Positions 11,470 to 22,660 of a DNA stretch of 64,000 nucleotides are shown here, in pieces. The stretch's first letter is position 1; every line of letters begins with the position of its first letter. The translations under genes and the position numbers were made by a program. Under the pieces are notes generated by a model. That model saw only the letters and a list, made by a program, of their open reading frames with translations. It ran no database searches and was not told the origin of the DNA. Origin of the DNA: Dryococelus australis (taxonomy: Eukaryota > Arthropoda > Insecta > Phasmatodea > Phasmatidae); assembly GCA_029891345.1 (NCBI GenBank), contig CM057002.1, positions 62,114,777 to 62,178,776 on the forward strand. Reading direction: 5' to 3'.

Positions 11470-11800
11470 ACTCTATAGTCCATTCCCCATTGGAAGCCAC
11501 TTTCTCGGAGCCCTGCTAATATCTACTTGCAGGCCCGTTTCATACCCTTCCGCCAAATGTAAACAAACATTGCCATGTGACTGCCATGTAGCATCGGTCA
11601 AAATCAATGATTACATGCCATTGTGTGTGTACATTCGATCGTATACTTTCGCTACACCTAAAAATAAACATTGAATTGTTACTTATACTTTTATACCTGT
11701 CAAAGGTGTTCTTTACTGTTTACAGCATTTGAAAAAAATTCTATCTTAGGTCTATTTCAAAAACAATTTCGTATGAATATTCACAGTTTAGGCCTGAATT
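11470..11800 (+). repeat. Dispersed repeat, copy 1 (direct copy at 56763-57085)
   Basis: Both copies start near a tatagt(c/a)(c/a)attcccc end and run through tgcaggcc(c/t), aaatgtaaacaaacatt, catgtgactgccatgtagcat, ctttt(a)tacctgtcaaa(g/t)gtgtt and cagtttaggcct in the same order. The start resembles a Tigger-type terminal repeat. No coding capacity is visible, so this is likely a non-autonomous DNA element or a fragment of one. Confidence 0.75.
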
Positions 11801-13060
11801 AACTATAGTTCTTATGCCATGACATAATACATTACACGTAATGCACGTTAATATTTTGCCGCGACTGTGTTAAACACTGTTACAACAGCGAGGTAATGAA
11901 CTGTAGTATTTAACTTTTTGTTATTGATGTGTGTTGGGTAATTTCTTTAAAAGGACTGCCTCAGTTTGAATAACGAAGGAATAGACAGTCCAAAGAAAAA
12001 GCGACATTAAAATCAAGCACCCAACTCGTGTCCGTCATTTTTTGTTATAGAAACTTAAAATACAGTTGCGAACATGCACACAAATAAGCCAACCGTAACT
12101 TTTATTCCATTCATATTTATATGTATTGCTACTTAGTGTGTATTAGGTTTATTGAAATTTGTTGGGATTGGTGGTAAATCACGTTACACAACTGTGTTTC
12201 AAACACCCAGGGCAAAGGTACAACGTTGTGATAAATAAACATACGTGGATGTAAATAAATAACTTCGTCACAAAAACAGTTCACATCAAATATTTGAAAT
12301 AATGCACACACAGATCCAGCATAACTATCACCAAACAGCCATGCCACGCTATTTCACACGCAGCGGTTAACGAAACACACTGTAACGGTATATTTATTAA
12401 TGCCGTGGAAACACAGATTTATCACATCGTAACTTGCTTAGGTAGATTTAAAAAACAGCGTCTACAAACGTGATGTGGTAATTTGAAGTATTTTTCGGAG
12501 TAAGTACAATTTACACTTCGTTTTGGTAAAACATTGACACAATATGTCATGGCTCGCCACATCTGCCAACTTCACTATGTTTCTGCACTGCCATCATACC
12601 TAAATATATTTAAATAAGTATTCAAACATTAAAATCTCTTTCCAGTTGTAAATTACACATTCAATAATCATTATTTTGTTGTAATAAGTATTAAATATGC
12701 TACAATTGAAAACATGTACAATTTGACCTCGTACTAGCGAAGTGAAACTTGTACGTTTCTCTTCTAATTTTATACATTGAAATGTGGAACATGCGAAAAT
12801 TAAATAAGGTACGCGAAATTTATGTTTCATGAGTAATTTATTGTTAACCAATAATAATACTGTTATTACCTGGCTACTCTTCAAGCGAAAATTTTGTTGT
12901 TGTATTTTGATGTGTGATTTAGACAAACCAGTTTTTAGAAAATACCCTTTTTTTAAAACGCTATAAGATGGTAGTTTTATGTTAGAAATTTCTACAAAAA
13001 TGAAAAATTTAATTTTCAGAATACTAAATACACGTTTCAAAATGCCGAATTTTCAGGACC
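11800..13060. other. AT-rich stretch without recognised features
   Basis: I see no transposon end or RNA. A 146-codon minus-strand open frame at 12600-13040 is hydrophobic and AT-driven, with no motif I recognise. It ends at the SINE boundary, which argues that it is fortuitous. Confidence 0.55.
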
Positions 13061-13061
13061 T

Positions 13062-13322
13062 CTCACAATAGTGGAAAGATTTGGGTGGCTCTCAACACCG
13101 AGGTCCTGAGAGCCGATGCAAGTGAAGCGATGAGAATATAGAGCAATGCCGGAATGCAAGGGAAGGGGAAACGGGAGATCCCAGAGAAAAACAAGCCAAC
13201 CAATAGCATCATCTGCACAATTTCCACATGCAAAATTCTGGATGCAACTCTCACCAGAAATTGAATTAGGTTCACCTAGGTTGGAGCCGAGCGTATGACC
13301 ACTGCACCACCACAACCCCCAT
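13062..13322 (-). mobile_element. tRNA-derived SINE, minus-strand copy
   Basis: Read on the minus strand, the element has a 5' tRNA-like head (ggttgtggtggtgcagtggt), a degenerate box B region, then tgcatgtggaaattgtgc, gggatctcccgtttcccc, catcggctctcaggacctc and gagccacccaaatcttt. The plus-strand SINE at 21424-21645 shows the same parts in the same order (gcatgtgggaatcgtgc, gggatctcccgtttcccc, catcggctctcaagacctc, gagccgcccaaatatcttt). This copy is clearly older, with changes throughout. SINEs are copied by LINE machinery and carry no protein. Confidence 0.85.
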
Positions 13323-13938
13323 GTAAACCACAAAAGAACCATGCATTCCCTACGTCAACTTGCTTGACTGTTATTAACAAAACTCTGTGTAAATGAGACA
13401 GACAATTCTAACTGTTTACGACACTGTGGACCATCTTCTCTTGCCTCGCTGGACATCTAATTATGTATCACACTGCAATTAAAAACCACAAATTTCAAAA
13501 AATACTACGACATTTCTGCCATACTTTGTTGTTCCTTATTGATACAAAAATAATTAACTTTGAACTAAAGATGCATCTTAAAACTTTATTTTGCACAATG
13601 ACATGGCTAATGTGAACTAATAATAAGAATTTGAGGGTTAAAACCTAACACGTTTTATCCTTATAAAAATACTATTCTAGTGATTGTAAAACTTGTATGG
13701 AAGAACAATACTTCCAGAATCTGTAAAACTTTCAACGCTGTTTACATATCTTACTGAAGAGTTCTACAATTATAGCACACAAATAATCAACATGGAATTA
13801 CATTCCATGATTGACCAATTAAGAGCCATATCAGTAGAGATGAGAAAAAATGGCGTAATAATTTTTATGCCAAAAATTTGCAGAAAAATGTGAAATTAAA
13901 TTTTTATTACATAAAAATATGAAAACTGACATTTCTTG

Positions 13939-14080
13939 TAGAATTGTCACGATACTGATATTAAGTATCGATATTGGCAGATACTTCACCAATTACGGTA
14001 TACAGGTATCACTAATGGTCTCAGGGTATCTGCAATGGTATCGATATCTGTAACAGAAAATTTGGTATCACAACTCTTTA
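13939..14080. mobile_element. Short GATACC-type element (about 140 bp)
   Basis: The left end reads tagaattgtcacgatac and the right end, reversed, reads taaagagttgtgatacc. The inside is dense in gata(t/c)c/ggtatc motifs. Three longer segments with the same kind of ends are at 30083-30945, 39232-40205 and 60174-61222. I class it as a miniature inverted-repeat element, probably hAT-related by the end sequence; no target-site duplication was confirmed here. Confidence 0.6.
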
Positions 14081-14189
14081 AATTCTTACGAAAAAAATGT
14101 GAAAATGGATCATTCTTGCGAAGAAAAGTGATTTTGGAATGTGTGTCACACATGTTGACAAAAAAAATGACTTAGCTTTTCACTCGTGC

Positions 14190-14535
14190 AATGATTTGTT
14201 CACTCACGTTCACAAACAAAATAACATTCATCCAGCACGTGTAAAATGTAAACATGTTTCAGCTTGGCCATAGGTGCCGTACATAAGAAAATAATTACGC
14301 TGTTGTACAGGAGAAAGATAGCTTACGTAGTTTGCATGCCTGCTGCCACCGTGCCACAAATACACATTATAGGTAAGACACCATTTTGTGTACCATGTTG
14401 CTACGGTTTTGCTTTCTCAAGTCACGTTACCATCCGTGGAACAGTAAATGCGTGAAGTATATTTGGAAACATGGCAACATAATACAAATTTTCTGTCACA
14501 AATATTTTGAAGGTGAGGAAATTAAGTCAGACTTT
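14190..14535 (+). repeat. Dispersed repeat, copy 1 (direct copy at 54365-54700)
   Basis: The two copies share aaaatgtaaacatgtt, cacgtagtttgca, a tgcca-like/cacatt pair, ggttttgctttctcaagtca, caacataata(c/a)aaattttct and gtcacaaat(a/g)ttttg in order. At 54150-54780 the same sequence is bracketed by inverted ends, so this copy is a fragment of that element without its ends. Confidence 0.75.
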
Positions 14536-15014
14536 TTTTAATGAACAAACTTTAAATATAGGTCTAATAGAAAAAATTGGTAGCCATATGATTATTAAAC
14601 ATAGTGACTGTCAAAAGTAAATAAATATGTTTCACTGGCCGTAGGGATAATAGGTGGCAATTAAGTAGTGTTTACTGTTTGTTTCCGAGCTAAAATAACT
14701 CCTGCAAAATAACCAGAGACATTTTCACATTTTGCCAGCGCAAATATACTAGTTTTTTATGCTGGGTAATTATTACTGCTAAAGTTTTTGAAGCCATTCC
14801 TACCTTATTCAAGTTATTGCAGAGTGGACCATGTAAGACACGAGACTGTCTTAAAACATGTGCAAAGCATACATCTTATAATATAACTCCGTTGCTGTAC
14901 AGTATCAAAATGATAGAGAATTGTTTTCCATCTGGTACTTTCCATTGTCCTTGAATATTTAAGTGACTCAGAAAATTATAAATTTGAAGTTTTGTATGTT
15001 TTCTTTTCCAGTCA

Positions 15015-15018
<4 letters not shown>

Positions 15019-15099
<81 letters not shown>
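15019..15099. repeat. (TA)n microsatellite
   Basis: About 80 bases of uninterrupted TA dinucleotides end at the left edge of the Tigger-type element at 15103. TA is the insertion target of this transposon class, which explains the position. The repeat length is likely polymorphic and hard to assemble. Confidence 0.97.
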
Positions 15100-15102
<3 letters not shown>

Positions 15103-17134
15103 GAGTAGACTCCCGTTATAGCGAGATGTCACGGTTCCAGGTTCGATCCTCGCAATAAGTGTCCTTGCTGTTCCCCGAATTAACCAATTTTGATCCCCTT
15201 ATAGTCTACTACATAAAAATTACCCTACAATTGCTTTTCAATTGTGTTCAAACCACAATAACATAAAAATATCCTATTGAAAACTAATTGTGGGAAAATG
15301 AGCGGAAAATCTGACGTGCCACATAAGTATAGCTGCTCAGCCTGCAATCAGGTGCCCGGCCTATGCAGCATTTCCCGCTATTACTTACTCGGCCGCCAAA
15401 GTACTGCCCTGCAAGCGATAACTCGCCTGTCACAGCTCTGCACGACCGCCTAAAACCAAGTACCCATATTTACTGGTATAATCCTTGCATCTATTTTACA
15501 GGATTTAAGTGCAAAAATGTAAGGTGCTCGAATTATGCAAGGAATCACCTAGACACGTGCATGTCAACATCAAAATGGTGTCTACTGTAAATAATCACTC
15601 GCCAATGTGGGAGATACGTTTTTTAAAAACACAGCACTTTATTAATTGATAATAGATATGAAGATACATATTCAAAATTAAATCACTCGTGTGCTGGGGC
15701 TAGCAGTGAAAACATTGCAGTGTGCACGTAGCCTAGATCCTCTACAGCGCTGCTGGACGAACTCCTAGATCCTCAGTAGCATGGCCGGGCGAGTGCCTAG
15801 ATCCTCTGTAGCGCGGCCAGGCGCAGCGTCTTGCCACTGTCGCTCGGCCCTAGATCCTCCTAGATCCTCGGGCGGGGCAGCTGTCGGTCGGTCACTACAC
15901 GATTATTCTGGTGGGCGGCGGCGCCCGCCACTGCAGTCGTCACAGGTCCAGTTCACTTCGTAACAGCGACCCGGTGTTGGGAAAACATGACATGCATGTT
16001 AAACTCAAAAACAATGAATTTTCGGCCCGCTTCTCTATTGCTGTGTGTCTCTGGATACGCAATTACCTGAAGTTAAAACGCAGCAGTTTGACTGGAATAT
16101 TTAACCGTTATGCATACATACTAAACAAAAATTAATATAAATGTAAACTATTCCCACTGCATTAAAAAACCAACCGGATACAAATAAACTCCAGCGACCA
16201 GTGACCTTGAAGTGTCTGCGACCTGGCATGGTCGAACAAAACATGTGGAGTGCAGGCCTATTAGCATTACATGCCTCGTAGAGAGAAACACGCTGGGTGA
16301 AATATGAAAGTTAAAATTTTTTTCCCTAGTTCGGCACCATAAAAACGGGGGCGTGAATTGTGCCAGTGAGAGAATTATGCCAGTAAATACGGCAGATACC
16401 AGAAAATTATATGCTTTCCTACTAACAAACCCTGCATGGTGCGAGAATTAATCAAAACCAGCAAAAATTCAAGAAAACTTTATAAAAATAGATTAAAATT
16501 AAGTTCGTTATAGTACAGCAATAAAATTTTGTAGTAGTTGTGTCCCTATCTTTAATTGGTATGCCACAGCATGGGGGGGGGGGGGAGGAGAGAAACCCAG
16601 TGAAATTCTGTTAATATGTAGCTATACTTGATTCCAGCTATCGCTTGATTTATGTTTAAATGAAATTTGTTTTCCTTCAACAATAACGTTTGACCCACAT
16701 ACGCCAAATTGTTTGACACTAAACACAGTTGACATCACAATGACCGTGAAGAACTACAGAAAAGAAAAACTGGTTCATGAAAATGGTATTCTTTAATAGA
16801 ACAATGTGCCTAGTTTGCAAAGGAAAGAAGGAGGGGGGGGGGGGATTAGGTGGCAAGGCAGAAGAATGTGACATGATAGCAGCACAAGATACTAAGGGAA
16901 ACGAGGAGGCGGGGCGAGGGAGTGGAGTTACGGCAGAGATATAACAAAAGTGTGCTTCACGCGGTCACAAGTCCTGCCACAAGCCTGCTTCACACAATCT
17001 CGCCACAATGTTTCAACTCGTAAAATTACAATTTTTCATGCAATATTTTTGTGATTTTTTGACGGTTCCTCAAAAAGAACTCGTTATACCAGTGTTCTCA
17101 CAGTTGCCCTGCTCGCTACAACTGGATTCTACTG
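15103..17134. mobile_element. Tigger/pogo-type DNA element with terminal inverted repeats
   Basis: The left end GAGTAGACTCCCGTTATAGC continues GAG, and the right end read in reverse is CAGTAGAATCCAGTTGTAGC continuing GAG, so about 23 bases pair with few mismatches. A TA dinucleotide flanks each side (15101-15102 and 17135-17136), as expected for Tc1/mariner-superfamily insertion. The interior (about 2 kb) has no intact transposase. It contains the GC-rich module at 15625-16010, a 13-base G run near 16573 and AT-rich filler. It is a non-autonomous or decayed copy. Confidence 0.85.
15625..16010 (+). repeat. GC-rich module shared by three Tigger-type elements (copy 1)
   Basis: This block matches the reverse complement of 32215-32545 and part of 55330-55515. 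Shared landmarks in order are aaacacag(c/a)actttatt, atcactcgtgtgc, cctagatc(c/t)t, ggggcagctgt(c/t)ggtc or its variant, gggcggcggc, and ttc(a/g)cttc(g/a)taacagc. Within it CCTAGATCCT occurs five times between 15730 and 15872. The composition differs sharply from the AT-rich surroundings. It could be an internal promoter or regulatory region of the transposon family, or captured host DNA. Confidence 0.75.
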
Positions 17135-17139
17135 TAATA

Positions 17140-18500
17140 AAATCACAAAACACTGAAGTTACTGATTTTTATTAACGAAAAAGACAAAAAAATAAAACCA
17201 CATTTTCACTTCCCTACTTATCAGTTTTTCATGCAAAAATATAAAACTAAACATACTCATAAAATTAAGACAAAAGACTTCATGGTGTACAGCAGACAAT
17301 ATTACAACTGCATAGTTACAGGGCAAATAAATTTTCTTGAACATGCACAAAAAACAAAACCACAGCAAGATTCTGAGTTCCTTCGAAGAAAAGCGACAGT
17401 TTCAGTACCTGTACAACAATTTGTTTGATGTTGTTATTAGGGCACACTTTGGAAGCAGAAAGGCCTACGGGTACTGATTACAAGATTCACAAGCACCCGT
17501 AGACTATCCACGCTCGCAAAGCCCCTGTATAAATAAAACACCAAATTTTGCAACAGTTATCACGCACCATTAGCCTTACTACAATAAAAATTGAAATTAT
17601 TACATAAGTGTTTCATCACAAAGAAAACATGCAAAAAGGGCCAATAAAAGAATGGTCTTTCAACTAGAAGATATAATCAGTTTATGGTGAACTGGCATAT
17701 TCGTGAATACAATTATGAACTGCTGGACAAGGCTTACATCAATTCTTTAAGGCCTCTGGTTTATGTGTAAATGGTTCTCAGTTATACATTTATATTATAA
17801 AATTATATAGTGCACAAAAACTACTATTTAATAAATAAAACCACAAATGTCACATTTATTCCCCTTACAATAAAGTTTTCGTGTATGAGAAAATGCCAGT
17901 TAAAGATATCAAAATAATACAGTATTAAATTTCAAATTATTGTAACTTCAACATTACTTATGAAGTGTTACCATAGTTTGAACAACGTATGAAGATAGCC
18001 TTTGTCTACTTTCTATTACATTTACTTCTGTGTTCCCTATTATTTCCTTAATGGTACTGCGAACTTGCTGGCAGTTGCAAAATTTTTGACAGGAAATCCT
18101 ATGTTGAGGAAATTTTGCCTCAGTGAGTTAATTATAAAGATGAGCATTTCAAACCAAATACATTCTTCTACATTAATTTATTAGGAGAAGATCCTTATGT
18201 CCATATATTTTCAATATAGATAGGCAGTATGTATCTTCTTGGAAAACATAAATTTTAAAAATTCCTTACAAACAGGCTATACATGTTATGGAAACATCTC
18301 CGCTGTTTCTCCACATTCAGTGAAGAATACATTTTGTTTGAAATGCCCATCTTTAACATTAACACACTGACACAAAATTAACATGGAATTTCCTATTTAA
18401 ATTTTGCAACTGCCAGCTGGTTTGCAGTGCCCCTAAGAGATAAAAATTACTGATTACAAAATACACCCACAAGCCAATCACCCAGGCATCAAAGGAAACC
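17140..18500. other. AT-rich stretch without recognised features
   Basis: Only short AT-driven open frames are present. No terminal repeats, RNA genes or protein motifs were recognised. Confidence 0.6.
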
Positions 18501-18519
18501 TTCTGCGACATAAATTAAT

Positions 18520-19785
18520 GATAATACGTGGGATGGGATAAGTCAGGACATATGGCAGTAGCAAGAAACTGCAAAGCGTGCTGCCATGGTAGGGCATATC
18601 CAGTACCACAGCCAAAAGCAAAACCCCATCTACCTCACACCACCCCTGGACCCACTTGGCAGCCGACCTTACCCAAGAAGAGGCAATACGTACCTGTTAA
18701 TGATTACAGACCAGTTATCCTGCTGGGTAGAAGCATTCTGTCTGTACTGTCAGGAAACCCAGAACATTGTATGAAAATTTGAGAAAGAAATATTTTCCCA
18801 CTGGGGATATCCACAGGCCATATTACCAGACAATAGCACCCAATTGATCAGACACTAGTGGCACACCACCTGACAACTCATGGGGAGTAGAGACATGGAC
18901 AACCCATCCATATCACGGACAAGGTAACCCCAGTGAGTGGAGAAATCAAGAGTTTAAGAAGTGTCTTCGTCTCAGTGTGGGAGAAGACCACCACCATTGG
19001 GACAAGCTCCTGCCTAATATTCTCTTCACCCTGAGGAGAACCAACGAGGCAGTGAACACAAGTCCCAGCCAGTTCATAATGGGACAAACTCTCTGCTGCC
19101 CCGGTGACAGGCAGTGGGAGCAACCACCCACGCAGATGCCCCAATCAACCACAGGACGTCAGACGCCACCATAGCTCGGACCATGAAGGTATGCGATGCC
19201 CGAGACCAGTACATTACCAGAAAATACCCACTAACAAGTACCCACGAGGGATGAATGACAAGCACCTAAAGAAACAATGTCTGTCAGGACATTACCCTCG
19301 ACCCCAACGGACTTCGCCCAGAAAATGGCCGCAAGGCACGGCTGCATTACACGCACCAGGTCCAAACTGTTACGGTAGAATCCCTTGGCACGTGAGCCCC
19401 ACAGACAATCCAAGCCACCCAGACCCATCCAGGAGAAGGCTGAGCATAACAGCACCGACGAGACAGGAGTGACAGAAAAGCCCCTGCTTCAGACAGCAAA
19501 ACCAACCATGTCCAGCCAAGAGGACGTTTGTAACACCAGTGTCTCGATACCAGATGGCAGAGAGACCACTGCTGCATCACCTTCCATATGGGAGCCTGAG
19601 CCCAGCAGAGACGAAGGAGCAGGGGAAGCAGAGGAGTCCCTACCTCTGACGGCCATCCAAACACCGCCGCTCCAGGAGGAGAGACACCCAGTTGTGCCTC
19701 AGAGCCTGGTAGCCCCGAGCGGGCCAGTACAGAGGACAACATCCAGGAGCACAGAAGCCGACCCATGCCCAGCCGAACAATAGGT
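18520..19785 (+). pseudogene. Ty3/gypsy integrase and C-terminal tail, 5' truncated and broken
   Basis: The remnant begins in the zinc-binding H2C2 part (ARNCKACC at about 18555). The integrase core follows: YLLMITDQLSCWVEAF with the first catalytic Asp, HWGYPQAILPDNSTQ with the second, and NPSEWRNQEFK with the Glu. Then come EDHHHWDKLLPNILF and a region resembling the GPY/F area near 19280-19350. A proline/glutamate-rich tail stays open from 19385 to 19783. The reading frame changes at least twice, with an in-frame TGA at 18772. Gag, protease, RT and RNase H are missing on the 5' side. A related element is at 43240-46225. Confidence 0.88.
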
Positions 19786-20499
19786 GCCTCCCAGCACTTA
19801 CTGCACTGCCTCTCCAGGTCAGCCGAGGTAGTACCATGAGTCGCCATGCAAGACAATAACTTCCCATAAGTGAGTAAAACAAGGTGCAAGACAACCAGAA
19901 AGAGTTAAAAATTGACGCACAACTGTGGATTGTACAGAGTTACACCAGATTTTTGTACATATTTGTAATAATTTTGAGTGCAATATTTTCCTTATTAAGT
20001 GTAGGGGACACGTACACTCATTTGTTAGTGTAAATAATATTTCAAGGGTTATTAGGTAGATAGAAGCCGGCCTTGGTATCAGAAAACTCAACAGCCGGCA
20101 CAGTTAGAGATGTCACAAATATGACAACCCACCCCCCAGGAACGGGATAGTGTTCAATAAATTTTTTTTGTGTCCACTTGTAAATTTTCTTTCTTCCATG
20201 TGCAGTCTGTTAAACTGAAATGGAAATAAAACAGCCTTCAGCTGACTTATATGAGTGAAACGCTTATTACGTAACAAAAGAGGGGATACCAGCAAGCATT
20301 CATCCGACACCAGGACAGGGACATTACCGCAGGACAGCTATCCTCCCCAGGGGGTAGAAGAGGGAAAGTGACATATGCCATGCACCGGAGGCCAGAACAA
20401 CACACGGAATAGCAGCACTACAGAAGCTAACCCAAACTTTTTCGAGTGACAGTTCTACACTACACCACTCACACCCACAACTTTCAATCAGATGAGTCT

Positions 20500-20536
20500 A
20501 CGGGGAGGGGGGGGGAGAGAGAGAGAGAGTAGGGGG
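20500..20536 (+). repeat. Purine-rich (G)n/(GA)n tract
   Basis: A run of G followed by GA dinucleotides inside the putative LTR. It is low-complexity purine DNA; a role as polypurine tract is unlikely if the LTR start at 20110 is right. Confidence 0.85.
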
Positions 20537-20960
20537 AGATTGATGCACAACGCGTTCAGATATACATATTACACACGACTTTGCCTAATCTTTAAGTCAC
20601 CCCAGACGGGGTTTCAACCTTGGACTACTTGCTACCAGCGCCTACCAGCACGCCCCAGGCAAGGGGCACCCACGAACACGGCAGTCAAGACCGTCTTCAC
20701 CTTTGTCAGAAGTCGCACCACCTCCTCATGTGTGATAAACCAGGCAAGAAGTCAAGCGCTGCCTGTAAGCTCGCAGGAGCGCTGCAATCCACTTACGAAG
20801 AAAACCGTACTTCCAGTCTCTCCCGAGCGATAGCGGCCTTCACTGCTAAGGGCAGAACTCCACCCTGAAGATGCCCGACCGGCCAAAGGGAGCCAAAAGG
20901 CCTGCAGCCAGCTGTCCATATAGGAGAGTGAACAGCCTCCTCCTCGCCAGTTGATACTAA

Positions 20961-20999
20961 GCAGCTCGCTCAACCACCTTGTGTGATTGAGCGAGCTGC
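20961..20999 (+). other. Perfect 13-bp hairpin
   Basis: GCAGCTCGCTCAA at 20961-20973 is exactly complementary to TTGAGCGAGCTGC at 20987-20999, leaving a 13-base loop. It lies in the putative LTR and would form a stable stem in RNA. No poly-T follows, so this is not a typical terminator. Confidence 0.8.
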
Positions 21000-21423
21000 A
21001 ACTACCGCCTTCCTTATTAAGGACCACTGCTATCTTTAAGACATCTCCCAGACCTTCAAACCCGGAAGAAGTATTCAGCCCCCTTAACACTGACTACCAC
21101 TCTGGTAGTGACACCTGTATCCCTTCTGGACAACAGCATTAAGAGTTAATTAGGGCCAGTTAGTATTATAGCCGCATCTGTTCTTGTCTAGTTTAGACCC
21201 AGATCCCCTTCACCTGGCAATACTGTAGTTTACTTCTGTTACAGTTCATTATTAGTTAGGAATTAGTACGGACCATTGTGTATATTCTAATGGGAATAAA
21301 CAAACGATATTACCTAACATGCGAGTATTCATTTCTAGGGTGACTGTGACTTTAACCCCAAGCAGATGTCGGCCCACAAAGGAAAAGCACAAGACCACAT
21401 CATTGGAACCCTATTTGCAGAAG

Positions 21424-21645
21424 GGGCCGCGGTGGCCGAGCGCTTAGCACGCTCGCCTCCCACCATGGCAAACCGGGTTCAATCCCTGGCTGGGTCACCG
21501 GATTTTCGCATGTGGGAATCGTGCTGGACGATGCCGTTGGTCGGCAGGTTTTCTCGGGGATCTCCCGTTTCCCCACCCTTTCATACTCGCCTCAATCACC
21601 CTCATCGGCTCTCAAGACCTCGCTATTAAGAGCCGCCCAAATATC
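21424..21645 (+). mobile_element. tRNA-derived SINE, plus-strand copy
   Basis: The head ggccgcggtggccgagcg resembles the start and box A of a tRNA. About 45 bases later comes a box B (GGTTCAATCCC at 21476-21486). The body follows: gcatgtgggaatcgtgctgg, ttctcggggatctcccgttt, a pyrimidine-rich part, catcggctctcaagacctc and gagccgcccaaat. The second copy is at 13062-13322 on the other strand. This family looks like a SINE I associate with phasmid assemblies, from memory only. RNA polymerase III would transcribe it from the internal boxes. Confidence 0.88.
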
Positions 21646-21849
21646 TTTACACACCCACTCTTTGCAGAAGCTAGAGTAGGGCTGCAGGCTCCCTAACTAC
21701 ACATACGTACGTCTCAAACACACACATTAGGGCCACTCATACTGAGGATCAGGTACACTATGCACACGTACAGTAGAGCTGCAACCATTAGAAACTCAAT
21801 CCACAAGGCTATTAGTCAGCCAGCCCAGCCACTTCAGTCTATCTATCAC

Positions 21850-22348
21850 ACGATCCTTGTCGGAAGGAGTGACAAGACTGATTCTGGAGGTCTGACCCCT
21901 TATGGACCAAACCAATGACGTGACTGGACTTTCTGATGATCCTAGTGCTCCAACCTCCGCATTGTTATTTTTGCCGGAAGGAGTAATTGGACTGACTTTT
22001 GTGGTCCAGCCTGGACTGCCTTTACACCTAGCTAGGGATCTTCACCCGCTGCTCTTCCTTAGACAGCAGACCTTAGTTCATACCTCAATGCAATACACCC
22101 ATAGCAGTGGTGTTAAGTGGAGAGTGAAGAGGGCAGCTATTGCCTCTGACCCTAGCGTGAACTGCAACCCAGTGCCAACTGTCCCCTGCCAACCGGAGAG
22201 GCTTCATCTCCCAGTTACCCCTAGCTGCCGCTTTCAGTCACCCCACAAGTCTGCCGGCGAGCCATATATAGTGGCAGTTATGCAATTAAATTTAATTTTA
22301 TATTGTATTTTATTTGAATTAGCGAACAGCTTTCCAATGTGTACATAG
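21850..22348 (+). other. GC-richer segment with internal duplication, unclassified
   Basis: An open frame of 148 codons at 21902-22348 has no recognised motif. The DNA has an imperfect internal duplication: cggaaggagtgacaagactg at about 21860 and cggaaggagtaattggactg at about 21975, each followed by a similar t-rich/ggtc part. A TATATAG at about 22264 follows. I regard it as a piece of an LTR-like repeat rather than a host gene. Confidence 0.35.
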
Positions 22349-22552
22349 TAACCACATTACTTAAACATAAACCTAAAAAACTTCAAATGCTGAAAAAGAG
22401 CTCAAGATGAGAGGTTACAGTTTGGGTTTAAGATTTTTGAACATACTCATTCACAATGGCAAACTAATTAGTTTGACGTTGCCATAGTTTACCGTAGCCG
22501 TGCCGGTTGGCCTCCGCACTAACACGATGAGGCCTGGTAATATTTAAAGGAA

Positions 22553-22660
22553 TACAAAAATTCAGTGTGGCTTATACTTGAAATATTAATTATCCCTACA
22601 TTTACATCAAAAACTTCTGGTGTGGGTTATACGTACATGCTGCCTAGACACGCCAAAATA
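22553..22660. repeat. DNA-transposon terminal motifs (solo)
   Basis: Two terminal motifs known from other places in the window lie side by side. The first is aaaattcagtgtggcttata-cttgaaatatta (compare 54752-54783 and, reversed, 32108-32138). The second is catcaaaaacttctggtgtg with a following gttatacgtacatgctgcc, which reversed matches 32041-32095 and 55203-55255. This is probably the remnant of one or two elements. Confidence 0.6.

Larger units (their letters stand above)
20110..21318 (+). mobile_element. Putative gypsy long terminal repeat
   Basis: The segment starts TGTCACAAATATG and ends TTACCTAACA, so it has the TG...CA ends of LTRs, and it lies about 325 bases after the integrase tail. 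It holds a GA-rich tract at about 20500-20535, a strong hairpin at 20961-20999, a ccttcacctggc motif near 21210 also found near 3345, and AATAAA at about 21294 near the end. No matching 5' LTR is in the window because the element is 5' truncated. The ends are my inference. Confidence 0.4.

Noticed and set aside
12600..13040. Minus-strand open frame of 146 codons
   Set aside because: AT-driven composition, no motif, no splice or promoter context; it starts at the SINE border.
15019..15099. Possible CRISPR-like or satellite array
   Set aside because: It is a plain TA dinucleotide microsatellite in animal DNA with no spacers.
15138..15148. Perfect polymerase III box B (GGTTCGATCCT) near the Tigger-type left end
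   Set aside because: No box A at the right distance and no tRNA fold; probably coincidence.
19347..19889. Minus-strand open frame of 180 codons
   Set aside because: Antisense to the gypsy C-terminal tail; tryptophan/leucine/cysteine richness is typical of a shadow frame.
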